Positions 18,391-27,161 of a stretch of DNA of 64,000 nt are shown here, piece by piece (within the stretch, counting starts at the first letter, position 1; every line of letters begins with the position of its first letter). The translations under genes were made by a program, and so were the position numbers. Under the pieces are notes generated by a model that worked only from the letters and a program-made list of their open reading frames with translations, searched no databases and had not been told where the DNA came from. Origin of the DNA: Chryseobacterium paludis (GTDB lineage Bacteria; Bacteroidota; Bacteroidia; Flavobacteriales; Weeksellaceae); assembly GCF_025403485.1 (NCBI RefSeq), contig NZ_CP099966.1:4524501-4588500 (forward strand), read 5' to 3'.

Positions 18391-20459
18391 TTGATATTTG
18401 TTTTAGCTTTTAAATATTTATATGTTTCAATTTGAGAACGACATTCCTGTTTGTCATTTCTCACATATTCATTGCCTAGCCTTTTATCTAAAATTCTAGC
18501 TTTTACATTGTCTCTTAGCTGTATATCAAGAATGTCTTTCAGCTCCTTTTTCAGATCTTTGTCTGTGATTTTAGCTGCAGCCTCAATCCTGTAATCAAGA
18601 TTTCTTGTCATCCAGTCTGCGGAAGAAATATACATATCTTCAACGCCTTTATTATAAAAGTACATCACTCTTGCGTGTTCCAGGTATTCATCAACAATAC
18701 TTATACCCTTTATTTTTTCTTTAAATTCTTTTTGGTTAACAACGCAGTAGATTCCTCTTACAATTGTTTTTACCGTAACCCCCGCCAGTGCAGCATCATA
18801 AAGTTTTGTAATTAAAGCACGATCACTTACTGAATTTGCCTTAATGATAATTTCAGCTTTTCTTCCGGCTCGGGCTTCATCGATTTCCTTGTCGATATGA
18901 TGTACAATCTTTTCACGCATGAACTGTGGACAAACAACAAGATTTTTGCACGTTTTCAAAACAGAGATATAATCTTCCTTAGGCTTTTTAAGAACATTAA
19001 AGACTTTATTGATATCTGCCATAACGCCTCTGTCTGCCGTCATCAAGAGATGGTCACCATAAATTCTTGCTGTTTTTTCATTAAAATTACCGGTACTTAT
19101 AAAGCCATATTGAATGGTTTTATTATGAGCCCTCTTTTTAATGACACAAAGCTTTGCATGAACTTTTTTATCAGGAATTCCTACCAAAACATTTATGCCT
19201 TCAGGTTCCAGCATTTCTTTCCATTCAAGATTCGATTCTTCATCAAACCTTGCCTGAAGTTCAAGCATGACTGTTACTTCTTTGCCATTTCTTGCTGCGT
19301 AGATCAGTGCATTGATTATTTTCGAACTGCTGGCTAAACGATAGGCAGTGATCTGTATTGATTTTACATCAGGATCCATTGCCGCTTCACGAAGAAGATC
19401 GATAACTGGATTATATTTATGATAAGGGAAACTGAGAAGTACATCTTTTTTTAATATAACATCCGTTACTCTTTCGCCATGTTCAAAAGCCTGGTGTGTA
19501 AAAGAAGTTCTTTCCAAAGGTCTTGTGTAAGTTGCAAAAACATCAGGGAAATCCATGAAATGTTTGAAATTATGAATTTTTCCTCCGGGAATGATACTGT
19601 CTTTTTTTGTCAGGTTAAGTTTGCGGATAAGCAATTCCAATAATGCCTTATCCATATCTTTATCAAAAACGAATCTTGTAGGTTTTCCTTTTCTACGGTT
19701 TTTTAGACCTTTTTCTATTTTTTCAGCGAAGTTGGTTTTGATATCATTATCCAAATCCATTTCTGCATCTTTTGTTACTTTAAAGGCATTGGCAGCGAAT
19801 TCATCATAACCGAAGTATGAAAAAATATGTGGTAAATTAAAGGTAATTACATCTTCTAGAAGCATTACATTTTTTTCCTCAGGATCTTCTGTTGGCAGAA
19901 GAACAAATCTTCCCACAAAACGGGAAGGGATTTCTATAATGGCATAATTACTCTGATACTGCCAGTCTTTTTTTCTCATGGCAACCCCAAGATAGAGACT
20001 TTTATCTCTTAAGTAAGGCATTGATGTATTTTCGTGAAGAAGGATAGGAATTACATTGGATTCTACCACTTCATCAAAGTATTTTCTGACAAACTCTTTT
20101 TGTAAAACAGTTAGGTTTCTTGCGTTTTTAATCGAAACCTTATGATCAGCCATTTCACCCTGGATCTTTTTCCAGGTTTTATCGAAATTCTGCTGTTGAC
20201 TTATTACAATTTCATTGATTCGCTGTAAGATCTTGGAAGGTGGCTGATAGAAAGATTCAGCGATTACCTTTTCTTTAAAATCCATGGCGCGCTTTAATCC
20301 GGCAACACGTACTCTGAAAAATTCATCTAAATTATTGGAGAAAATTCCCAGAAAACGTATTCTTAAATGCAATGGTACATTCTCGTCCATTGCTTCCTGT
20401 AAAACCCTTTCGTTAAAAGCCAGCCAGGTAATATCCCTCGGATTAAAGTGTATTGACAT
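18387..20459 (-). CDS. ppk1: Polyphosphate kinase 1
   Basis: This enzyme makes inorganic polyphosphate from ATP, reversibly. The 690-residue protein has the full PPK1 order: an N-terminal helical domain (RDITWLAFNERVLQEA), a head domain, and two phospholipase-D-like catalytic domains. The first HxK motif is VHAKLCVI, with His434 the likely phosphorylated residue. A conserved FNEKTARIYGDH follows at 459-470, and the second catalytic His is in EHARVMYF. A -7 box (TATTTTTG on the minus strand) lies 19 bases upstream of the ATG. It forms a two-gene operon with ppx through a 4-base overlap. Confidence 0.96.
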   Translation of the reverse strand: MSIHFNPRDITWLAFNERVLQEAMDENVPLHLRIRFLGIFSNNLDEFFRVRVAGLKRAMDFKEKVIAESFYQPPSKILQRINEIVISQQQNFDKTWKKIQGEMADHKVSIKNARNLTVLQKEFVRKYFDEVVESNVIPILLHENTSMPYLRDKSLYLGVAMRKKDWQYQSNYAIIEIPSRFVGRFVLLPTEDPEEKNVMLLEDVITFNLPHIFSYFGYDEFAANAFKVTKDAEMDLDNDIKTNFAEKIEKGLKNRRKGKPTRFVFDKDMDKALLELLIRKLNLTKKDSIIPGGKIHNFKHFMDFPDVFATYTRPLERTSFTHQAFEHGERVTDVILKKDVLLSFPYHKYNPVIDLLREAAMDPDVKSIQITAYRLASSSKIINALIYAARNGKEVTVMLELQARFDEESNLEWKEMLEPEGINVLVGIPDKKVHAKLCVIKKRAHNKTIQYGFISTGNFNEKTARIYGDHLLMTADRGVMADINKVFNVLKKPKEDYISVLKTCKNLVVCPQFMREKIVHHIDKEIDEARAGRKAEIIIKANSVSDRALITKLYDAALAGVTVKTIVRGIYCVVNQKEFKEKIKGISIVDEYLEHARVMYFYNKGVEDMYISSADWMTRNLDYRIEAAAKITDKDLKKELKDILDIQLRDNVKARILDKRLGNEYVRNDKQECRSQIETYKYLKAKTNIK

Positions 20460-20478
20460 ATTTATATAAAAAATTTAT

Positions 20479-20486
20479 CAAAAATA
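20479..20486 (-). promoter_or_regulatory. -7 box for ppk1-ppx
   Basis: The forward strand reads CAAAAATA, which is TATTTTTG on the minus strand, matching TAnnTTTG. Nineteen bases separate it from the ppk1 ATG. Confidence 0.55.
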
Positions 20487-21007
20487 AGGATTAAAACATA
20501 TTTAATGTTGATAAACAAGATTAAACTTTGATTAATAATTTTGAATGGGAACATCTACATGACCTTCACTAATAAGAGATCGAATTATTTTGTTCCAGTA
20601 TGAGCCACCTGCCCATAATCAGTGTGCAAGGACAATACTGACTTTCTTCACTAATATATGTTTTTTTAAGATTCAGTCATCTATTTATTATTGATTTTTC
20701 AAGTTAAATTTACTTGTTGCCTTTAACCCTAACTATACAAATTACACATCGACTAATTTGATATGATATTTTATACCATGTAAAGATGTATTATTTTATT
20801 TTTCTCAGATCTGTTTATGAAAATCTTCATTCTTAGTTTTTAGTGAATGGAAAATTAAACATGAAGGTTTGTCATAAAGAATGATAAAAAGATTCAAAGA
20901 TGAATTATTTTATAATCTACTGAAAAATAATGAAATATTTTGAATTGATGGCTTCATGAAACCTTGGGTAAATCAAGTCTTTTTACTTATTATGTCAATT
21001 TGTCATA
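20487..21007. other. Long intergenic region upstream of dnaK
   Basis: About 520 bases between the divergent ppk1 and dnaK promoters hold no reading frame I would call a gene and no recognised RNA. The sequence is very AT-rich. It is longer than most spacers here and could carry dnaK regulatory sites, but I see no CIRCE-type inverted repeat. Confidence 0.45.
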
Positions 21008-21015
21008 TAAATTTG
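21008..21015 (+). promoter_or_regulatory. Possible -7 box upstream of dnaK
   Basis: TAAATTTG fits TAnnTTTG, 66 bases before the dnaK ATG. The leader would be longer than for most genes in the window, about 60 bases. Confidence 0.4.
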
Positions 21016-21081
21016 AATGGTACGAATATTGAGAAATGTAGAGTGTAAATCAAATTAAAAATTAGAAAAAATAAAAATATT

Positions 21082-22977
21082 ATGAGTAAAATAATTGGAA
21101 TTGACTTAGGAACGACCAACTCTTGTGTTGCTGTAATGGAGGGTAAAGACCCTGTTGTTATTCCTAATGCAGAAGGTAAAAGAACGACTCCTTCTATTGT
21201 AGCATTTACAGAAGATGGTGAAAGAAAAGTAGGAGATCCTGCAAAAAGACAGGCTGTAACGAATCCAAAAAAGACAGTATATTCTATCAAAAGATTTATT
21301 GGAACTCATTTTAAAGATGATGCAAGTGAAATTTCAAGAGTACCTTATGAAGTTGTAAAAGGTCCGAATGACACTGTAAAAGTTAAAATTGACGATAGAG
21401 AATATACACCACAGGAAATTTCTGCAATGACACTTCAGAAAATGAAGAAGACTGCTGAAGATTATCTTGGACAAGAAGTAACAAGAGCAGTAATTACTGT
21501 ACCTGCTTACTTTAATGATGCACAAAGACAAGCTACTAAAGAAGCTGGAGAAATCGCAGGTCTTAAAGTAGAAAGAATTATCAACGAACCTACGGCTGCA
21601 GCGTTAGCGTATGGTATGGATAAAAATCACAAAGATCAGAAAATTGCTGTTTATGACCTTGGTGGTGGTACTTTCGACGTTTCTATCCTTGATTTAGGAG
21701 ACGGTGTATTTGAAGTATTATCTACTAATGGAGATACACACCTAGGTGGTGATGACTTTGATGATGTTATTATCAATTGGATGGCAGATGAATTTAAAGC
21801 TGAAGAAGGAGTAGATTTAAAATCTGATGCTATTGCATTACAAAGATTGAAAGAAGCTGCTGAAAAAGCTAAGATTGAATTATCTTCTTCTCCACAAACT
21901 GAAATCAACTTACCCTATATTACGGCTACAGCTACAGGTCCTAAACACTTAGTGAAGACTTTAACAAAAGCTAAATTTGAGCAGTTATCCGCTGACTTGG
22001 TAAGAAGATCTATGGAGCCTTGTAAAAAAGCATTAGCTGATGCAGGTTTATCTATTTCTGAGATCGACGAAGTGATCTTGGTTGGTGGTTCTACAAGAAT
22101 CCCTATTATCCAGGAAGAAGTTGAGAAATTCTTCGGTAAAAAACCATCTAAAGGAGTTAACCCGGATGAGGTTGTAGCGATCGGTGCAGCAATCCAAGGG
22201 GGAGTTTTAACAGGAGATGTAAAAGATGTATTACTTCTTGATGTTACACCACTTTCTTTAGGTATTGAAACAATGGGTTCTGTATTTACTAAATTAATTG
22301 AAGCGAATACAACAATCCCAACTAAAAAGTCTGAAACATTCTCTACTGCTTCTGATAATCAACCAGCAGTAAGCATTAGAGTAGGACAAGGGGAAAGACC
22401 CATGTTCAACGATAACAAAGAGATCGGTAGATTCGACTTGGCAGACATTCCACCAGCACCAAGAGGAGTTCCTCAAATTGAAGTAACTTTCGATATTGAT
22501 GCGAATGGTATTCTTAGCGTTTCTGCTAAAGATAAAGGAACTGGCAAAGAACAAACGATCAAAATTCAGGCATCTTCAGGTCTTTCTGATGAAGAAATCG
22601 AGAGAATGAAAAAAGAAGCTCAGGAAAACTCTGCAGCAGATGCTAAGAAAAAAGAAGAAGTTGAAATCTTCAATAAAGCAGACGGATTAATCTTCCAGAC
22701 TGAAAAACAATTGAAAGAGTTTGGTGATAAATTATCTGCTGATAAAAGAGCAGCTGTAGAATCTGCAGCAGCTGAATTGAAAACAGCATTCGAATCTAAA
22801 AATTCTGATGATACAAAAGCTAAAACAGAAGCTTTAGATGCAGCTTGGATGGCAGCTTCAGAAGAAATGTATGCAGCAGGACAGCAAGCTCAAGGAGCTG
22901 ATGCAGGTGCTCAAAATCCTGGTGGAAACGCAGGAAGTGAAGATGTGCAGGATGCAGACTTCGAAGAAGTAAAATAA
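21082..22977 (+). CDS. dnaK: Molecular chaperone DnaK (Hsp70)
   Basis: This is the cytoplasmic ATP-driven chaperone. The 631-residue length is standard. The nucleotide-binding domain starts with [17 protein letters not shown] and contains [17 protein letters not shown] and [11 protein letters not shown]. The linker [15 protein letters not shown] leads to the substrate-binding domain (about 390-505), followed by a helical lid and a Gly/Ala-rich C-terminal tail ending DADFEEVK. grpE and dnaJ are not adjacent. Codon choice (many AGA, TTA and GAA codons) suits a highly expressed gene in a low-GC genome. A palindrome overlaps the stop and a strong terminator follows. Confidence 0.98.
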   Translation: MSKIIGIDLGTTNSCVAVMEGKDPVVIPNAEGKRTTPSIVAFTEDGERKVGDPAKRQAVTNPKKTVYSIKRFIGTHFKDDASEISRVPYEVVKGPNDTVKVKIDDREYTPQEISAMTLQKMKKTAEDYLGQEVTRAVITVPAYFNDAQRQATKEAGEIAGLKVERIINEPTAAALAYGMDKNHKDQKIAVYDLGGGTFDVSILDLGDGVFEVLSTNGDTHLGGDDFDDVIINWMADEFKAEEGVDLKSDAIALQRLKEAAEKAKIELSSSPQTEINLPYITATATGPKHLVKTLTKAKFEQLSADLVRRSMEPCKKALADAGLSISEIDEVILVGGSTRIPIIQEEVEKFFGKKPSKGVNPDEVVAIGAAIQGGVLTGDVKDVLLLDVTPLSLGIETMGSVFTKLIEANTTIPTKKSETFSTASDNQPAVSIRVGQGERPMFNDNKEIGRFDLADIPPAPRGVPQIEVTFDIDANGILSVSAKDKGTGKEQTIKIQASSGLSDEEIERMKKEAQENSAADAKKKEEVEIFNKADGLIFQTEKQLKEFGDKLSADKRAAVESAAAELKTAFESKNSDDTKAKTEALDAAWMAASEEMYAAGQQAQGADAGAQNPGGNAGSEDVQDADFEEVK

Positions 22978-22978
22978 T

Positions 22979-23000
22979 TATTGATTAATATTAATCAATA
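22979..23000. repeat. Perfect 22-bp palindrome next to the dnaK stop
   Basis: The left half-site TATTGATTAAT is followed directly by its exact reverse complement, with no spacer. It starts two bases after the dnaK stop codon and precedes the terminator. With no loop it is more likely a protein site or a processing signal than a hairpin terminator. Confidence 0.6.
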
Positions 23001-23008
23001 AAACATAT

Positions 23009-23048
23009 AAAACCGCTATGGACAAAGGTCCATAGCGGTTTTTATTTT
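23009..23048 (+). terminator. Strong intrinsic terminator of dnaK
   Basis: A 15-bp perfect stem (23009-23023 with 23028-23042, core ACCGCTATGGAC) has an AAAG loop, followed by a long T-rich run. Confidence 0.9.
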
Positions 23049-23238
23049 TTTAATAACTATTGTTTATGTGTTTTATATTTCGTTTTTAATTATTTGTACC
23101 AGAACTTAAGTTGCGATAAAGTGAAACTTAAGTAAATTTTTACTATAATAGGATTAAAAAAAGTGTCCCATTTATGATGCACAGTTTATACCTAAGACTG
23201 TCACCTCGGTTTATTGTACCGAACAATGCGGTAAGTTC

Positions 23239-24135
23239 TTAAGCGTTAATTTCAAGCTTATATCCTTTTCCGCGTATAACAACAATTTTGATATTCGGAT
23301 CAAATTCCAGTTTTTTTCTAAGTTTTGAAATAAACATATCCAGACTACGCCCCACAATAACACCTTCATCTTCCCATATCTCTTTTTGCAACCTGCTTCT
23401 CTCTATAGTTTCGTTAGGAGATAATGCGAAAATAAGTAACAGACGTGCTTCAGTTCCGGTCAATTCTATTGTATTTCCATTTATTATAAGCTTACGGTTC
23501 TTCGCATCGAACAACACTGAGCCCAAAGTGAACATATCTGTATGCTGATTTTCAGGTAAAGTTTTCCGGGGCTGAGCATATCTGAAAATAATAAAACCAA
23601 CAAATGCTAAAAATGACAGGCCACCCAGAAGATACCCATTTTTCACTATGTTTATTCCTGTGGGTTTGAATTTAATTTTGATCATATAGCAGGCAACGGG
23701 TTGCTTTCTTCCTCTACACGGTACAACATCATCTCGTTTATTTTTAGATATAGCATATCCATAGGCTACGCTGGAGTTGTCACAGTTAAGTACATTTACA
23801 ATATAATCACTTGTGAGCGGGTCTTTGGCTAACAAACGTTGAGTTGTATTCACTAAGGAGTCCGGTTGAAAAGTAATTTTATTCTCAAAGCTGATCAGAT
23901 ATTCATTTTTCGCAATTTTTTTCACAGGGAGTACTCTTGATATACTATCACCCGACTGTAGAAGTATTTCATGTCCGATTCTGCGGAGCAAAACTTCCCT
24001 TCTGGCAAAGTCAAAGTCGTCACTATTCTCACTGCTGAAATCCGCATATACATAGATTACACAAATAAATGAGAGAAGTATTAATCCGAACAGGTATTTG
24101 CGTTTTCCTGAAAGGAGATTTCTGCTATTAAACAT
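23239..24135 (-). CDS. Membrane-anchored winged-helix regulator (OmpR-type DNA-binding domain, no receiver)
   Basis: This is a 298-residue protein with ToxR-like logic but inverted order. Membrane helix 1 is at about 14-30, followed by an extracytoplasmic domain of about 137 residues (31-167) with three cysteines (C118, C140, C149). Membrane helix 2 is at 168-185, and the cytoplasmic C-terminal winged-helix DNA-binding domain (about 201-298) contains TGTEARLLLIFALSP, RSLDMFISKLRKKL and VVIRGKGYKLE. It has no receiver domain, so the signal must pass through the membrane. It is divergent from the secreted protein at 24273, a likely target. A near-match promoter (TA, three bases, TTTG) lies 18 bases upstream of the start. 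Confidence 0.82.
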   Translation of the reverse strand: MFNSRNLLSGKRKYLFGLILLSFICVIYVYADFSSENSDDFDFARREVLLRRIGHEILLQSGDSISRVLPVKKIAKNEYLISFENKITFQPDSLVNTTQRLLAKDPLTSDYIVNVLNCDNSSVAYGYAISKNKRDDVVPCRGRKQPVACYMIKIKFKPTGINIVKNGYLLGGLSFLAFVGFIIFRYAQPRKTLPENQHTDMFTLGSVLFDAKNRKLIINGNTIELTGTEARLLLIFALSPNETIERSRLQKEIWEDEGVIVGRSLDMFISKLRKKLEFDPNIKIVVIRGKGYKLEINA

Positions 24136-24272
24136 AGTGTCAAGTTTTTTTTACAAAGTTTACATTTTTATTTACAATTTTAAGTTCACAGGCAGAAAAA
24201 CATTAAAGTAATTTTATCACATAAACTTTAAAAGAAGATAAAGCGATGTTATTAATTAAACCTACAAAAAAC

Positions 24273-24812
24273 ATGAAAAAAATGATTTATGTGCTGAGCT
24301 TGCTGCTGATTGTGGTAAGTGGATTGGTATTTGCTAATCGTGAAATTAAAAATGAAACTTCTAAAAAATCAATCCCAAAGACTCTCTCTTCTGCTGAAAG
24401 GAAAGCTGCATTGAAACAGTGGGAGGCTACTCCTGCTGGTATAATGTATAAAAAATGGGAAGTGTCTCCCGCAGGTAAAAAAGTGCGGGACGCTGAAGCT
24501 AAAATATGGAAGAACATTAAAGATTATACCAATATGGATGGAGTTGTAACCTCACTTTCTCTTCCGCCAGGTTCAAGATTAGGTTTTGGGGTGATGGTCA
24601 GAATTAATGGTGACGATTACATTGTAAAATTTGAGCCGGAAAAGTCTCAACTAAAACAATTGCATAGTCTGAAAGTTAACGACAAAATAATTGTAAGAAG
24701 CCATAACATATTGCATGCACCCAAGTATTCATACCCAATAGTATCTGGCGAATATGTAGAACGGGATAGTAAGATAATTTTTCAACGTATCCCCCGCAAA
24801 GGAGGCTGTTAA
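24273..24812 (+). CDS. Secreted hypothetical protein with duplicated W-E-x-x-PAG motif
   Basis: The frame is open from 24246, but the start at 24273 (MKKMIYVLSLLLIVVSGLVFA) gives a clean signal peptide. The mature protein (about 158 aa) first repeats a short motif, QWEATPAG then KWEVSPAG, in a helical region. It then has a beta-rich domain (SLSLPPGSRLGFGVMV, GDDYIVKFEPE, KVNDKIIVRSHNI) that looks like an OB-fold. The only cysteine is the final residue. Family and function are not recognised. The divergent membrane winged-helix regulator shares its upstream region and is the obvious candidate controller. A terminator follows at 24944. Confidence 0.7.
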   Translation: MKKMIYVLSLLLIVVSGLVFANREIKNETSKKSIPKTLSSAERKAALKQWEATPAGIMYKKWEVSPAGKKVRDAEAKIWKNIKDYTNMDGVVTSLSLPPGSRLGFGVMVRINGDDYIVKFEPEKSQLKQLHSLKVNDKIIVRSHNILHAPKYSYPIVSGEYVERDSKIIFQRIPRKGGC

Positions 24813-24943
24813 GTAAATAAATTATGATATACATCTGCATGAGAAGCGAGAAAAAACAACGAACCAATATTGTTCTATAATGATGCTTAGAAAAAGGTTT
24901 TGTGTGTAATAATATATAGGTAATTCTTTACACTTGATTATAC

Positions 24944-24979
24944 AACCGGAGTAAAACATTGTTTTACCCCGGTTTTTTT
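24944..24979 (+). terminator. Intrinsic terminator
   Basis: AACCGG (24944-24949) and GTAAAAC (24951-24957) pair with GTTTTAC (24961-24967) and CCGGTT (24969-24974), with one A/C mismatch and an ATT loop. A T-run follows. The convergent cupin gene lies just beyond. Confidence 0.8.
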
Positions 24980-24994
24980 ATTGAAATAAATACT

Positions 24995-25348
24995 TTAAAG
25001 AATCTCTACTTCTTCTGGTATCATGAAAAAAAGTATACAACCATTCTCTGATTTCACGGAATGTTTAAAATTTGGTGGAGTATATAAATAATCCCCTTTT
25101 TCCAAATGTGCTCCTGCAATAACAGCATCTCCTTCCATTACAAATAATTCTTCTCCAGCTGGATGATTATGATAGGGATAACTCGCACCTGGCTCAAATT
25201 TTAAAAGTATGGTTGTAGACCGGTTTTTTTCAGGATCAAATTTTAAAGACTTTACAAATATGCCTTCGTAGTGAATTCCTTTTTCAATTAATGGCTGCCA
25301 CTCTGTTTGTTCTGTTTTTACGATGTAATCGTGGATGTTTGTGTTCAT
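24995..25348 (-). CDS. Cupin-domain protein (ChrR-cupin-like)
   Basis: This is a small single-domain cupin of 117 residues. The metal motif is clear: H60-N-H62-P-A-G-E-E in the first cupin motif and H96 in PPNFKHSV in the second. Similar proteins (ChrR cupin-like) bind Zn or other metals and act in oxidative-stress sensing or as small dioxygenases or isomerases. It lies 16 bases downstream of the DoxX gene on the same strand, so DoxX-cupin form a pair. The AraC-type regulator is just upstream of both. The substrate is unknown. Confidence 0.85.
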   Translation of the reverse strand: MNTNIHDYIVKTEQTEWQPLIEKGIHYEGIFVKSLKFDPEKNRSTTILLKFEPGASYPYHNHPAGEELFVMEGDAVIAGAHLEKGDYLYTPPNFKHSVKSENGCILFFMIPEEVEIL

Positions 25349-25364
25349 GATATTAAAATTTAAA

Positions 25365-25790
25365 TTATTTTATTGTGTTTAAAAACTCTTCTAAAGTCCA
25401 TTTGTAACGTGAGAAAGTACTTAGCAAAAATGCTCCCGCGCTGAATGCAAAAACTGAATAATCCAAAGGCTCTTTACAACCAAAAGAAATAGACATGGCT
25501 AATGCAAATAATAAAGTGAGAATAGAAGCGGATAAAGCAGTTTTACTGATTTGATAGCCAACAAGAAGAAAAATACCAATCGATAATTCAGTAATAGTTG
25601 ACAATAAAGCAATACCTGGTGCAAATGTCTGTGGTAAAAAGGAATTGGTTTCAGCGGTATAACTGACGAAATTTTTCCAACCCGAAGAATAGCTACCCCA
25701 AAAACCAAGCCTGCTTGCAACAGCTGATAAAAAACCTGTCGCTAATGTTATTCTTAACAGGAAAACGGCTATATCTTGTTTAGTCTTCAT
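25365..25790 (-). CDS. DoxX-family membrane protein
   Basis: This is a 141-residue inner-membrane protein with four hydrophobic helices (about 8-24, 54-78, 82-101, 109-126), typical of the DoxX family. DoxX-like proteins have been tied to redox or stress responses, but the molecular role is not established. A conserved-looking Arg-Leu-Gly-Phe-Trp segment follows helix 1. It leads the cupin gene in a tight two-gene unit and lies about 90 bases downstream of an AraC-type regulator gene on the same strand. Confidence 0.82.
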   Translation of the reverse strand: MKTKQDIAVFLLRITLATGFLSAVASRLGFWGSYSSGWKNFVSYTAETNSFLPQTFAPGIALLSTITELSIGIFLLVGYQISKTALSASILTLLFALAMSISFGCKEPLDYSVFAFSAGAFLLSTFSRYKWTLEEFLNTIK

Positions 25791-25882
25791 ACTTAAAAAT
25801 CTTAGTTGATTAATTACAAGTACAAAGTTCGGTGATAGCCGTAGCCTAAAGAATAGACAATTCTGGGAAAAGCATATAATAT

Positions 25883-26671
25883 TTAGTTTTTTACCGACTT
25901 CTGATAATCTTTTGGAGATAGGGAAGTGTGTTTTTTAAAGAAGTTGGAAAAGTAAAAGGGATCATTGAACCCAAGCTGGTAGGCGATTTCTTTTACAGTT
26001 AACTTCTCGTAAAGTAATAATCTTTTAGCCTCAGAAATGATAAGGCTGTAAATAACATTCTGTGCTGTTTTGTTAGTATGCAGTTTTGAAACTTCATTCA
26101 ATTTAGCTTCTGTAGTTCCTAGGAGATCTGCAAAATGAGATACCTGATAGTTTTCTGCAAAATGATTACGTACGCTTTCCAGAAATTTTAAAAATAAAGC
26201 GTCAGGCTTCCAGATCTCATCACCATTTGCTATTTTACTGCGGTTGATCTCAATAAGTAATAATTCAACCAGTGAATGTGTTGAAATTAAATACTGATAG
26301 GGCTTCTCACTGATTTCATTCTCAATTAGATTCAATGTTTCAGTGAAAAATAAGGGTTGACGGACACTTATCTTTTCATTCATTCCAAAATGACAGAATA
26401 AACCGTTGTGAAAAATGAGTTCAATATCGCTGTCATTTTTACTAAAGAAATCAAGAGTAAACTCAAGTGCTGTCACTTCTCCTTCAACAGCTCTCAATTG
26501 ATGAAACTGCCCTGAAGTGATGGTTACTGTTTCTCCAGCCGTAAGATTAAAGATATTTTCATCAATCAAGATTTCAGCAGATCCACTCTTGCACCAGAAT
26601 AAGGTGTATCTGATCACCCGTCTTGGTTCAGAATGGTTTATTTGATTTGAATATTTTTTTATTTCAATCAT
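25883..26671 (-). CDS. AraC-family transcriptional regulator
   Basis: This is a 262-residue regulator. The N-terminal part (about 1-150) is a cupin-like sensing domain (WCKSGSAEILIDENIFNL, GETVTITSGQFHQL). The C-terminal part (about 165-258) is the double-HTH, with EAKRLLLYEKLTVKEIAYQ and LGFNDPFYFSNFFKKHTSLSP. It lies upstream of, and reads the same way as, the DoxX-cupin pair and probably controls it; this is inferred from position only. Confidence 0.9.
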   Translation of the reverse strand: MIEIKKYSNQINHSEPRRVIRYTLFWCKSGSAEILIDENIFNLTAGETVTITSGQFHQLRAVEGEVTALEFTLDFFSKNDSDIELIFHNGLFCHFGMNEKISVRQPLFFTETLNLIENEISEKPYQYLISTHSLVELLLIEINRSKIANGDEIWKPDALFLKFLESVRNHFAENYQVSHFADLLGTTEAKLNEVSKLHTNKTAQNVIYSLIISEAKRLLLYEKLTVKEIAYQLGFNDPFYFSNFFKKHTSLSPKDYQKSVKN

Positions 26672-26942
26672 GTTTGATGAGCATTAGAATTGAGTTTATG
26701 TTCAACCAGAAATGAATCTATGTTCTTATGAATCGTTGTATTCTTTGAATCTAAATTACAAAAAAAGTGAATGTAAAAACAGGGTCGAAAGATTAGGTTT
26801 CTATTTAACTGATATTATATTGAAAGGGCAGTTAGCGGTATCCAAGTGACTTTCATATCCAGACTAATGGTATTTAATTCTGGAAAATCACCAAAATATT
26901 ATGAAAATTTATTACCAAAATAAAATATTTACTTTTTATTTA
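26672..26942. other. Intergenic region, no gene seen
   Basis: This is the AT-rich spacer between the AraC-type regulator and a putative leader transcript. No frame or repeat stands out. Confidence 0.45.
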
Positions 26943-26950
26943 TATATTTG
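26943..26950 (+). promoter_or_regulatory. Candidate -7 box (TATATTTG) far upstream of the acyltransferase-like gene
   Basis: This matches TAnnTTTG 211 bases before the ATG at 27162. If used, it would give a leader RNA of about 200 bases that contains the hairpin at 27105. Confidence 0.35.
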
Positions 26951-27104
26951 TTTTTATTTATTCTAAATAAAATATAATTAATTTGGGATGAGAAAAGTAT
27001 TTGGAGAATCCAGCAAAATAAGGAATTAGAGAAAGGTTGATTATTCTGCTAAAAAAATTATAGTAACGAGATAACAGAAATTTAATACAAAAAGGACTTT
27101 CGAT

Positions 27105-27146
27105 AGCTTCAAATAGTTCATGTATGATAGAATTTGAAGCTTTTTA
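27105..27146 (+). terminator. Hairpin with T-run inside the leader (attenuator-like or small-RNA end)
   Basis: AGCTTCAAAT (27105-27114) pairs perfectly with ATTTGAAGCT (27132-27141) around a 17-base loop and is followed directly by TTTT. It ends only about 16 bases before the ATG at 27162, an unusual place for a terminator. Confidence 0.5.
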
Positions 27147-27161
27147 AAAACTAAAAAAATT

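Noticed and set aside
18897..19337. 146-codon open frame opposite ppk1
   Set aside because: It is the shadow of a certain gene. The product is low-complexity Phe/Ile-rich text with no recognised pattern.
20487..21007. Search for a tRNA, small RNA or heat-shock operator upstream of dnaK
   Set aside because: No cloverleaf, no CIRCE-type dyad and no hairpin with T-run were found by eye.
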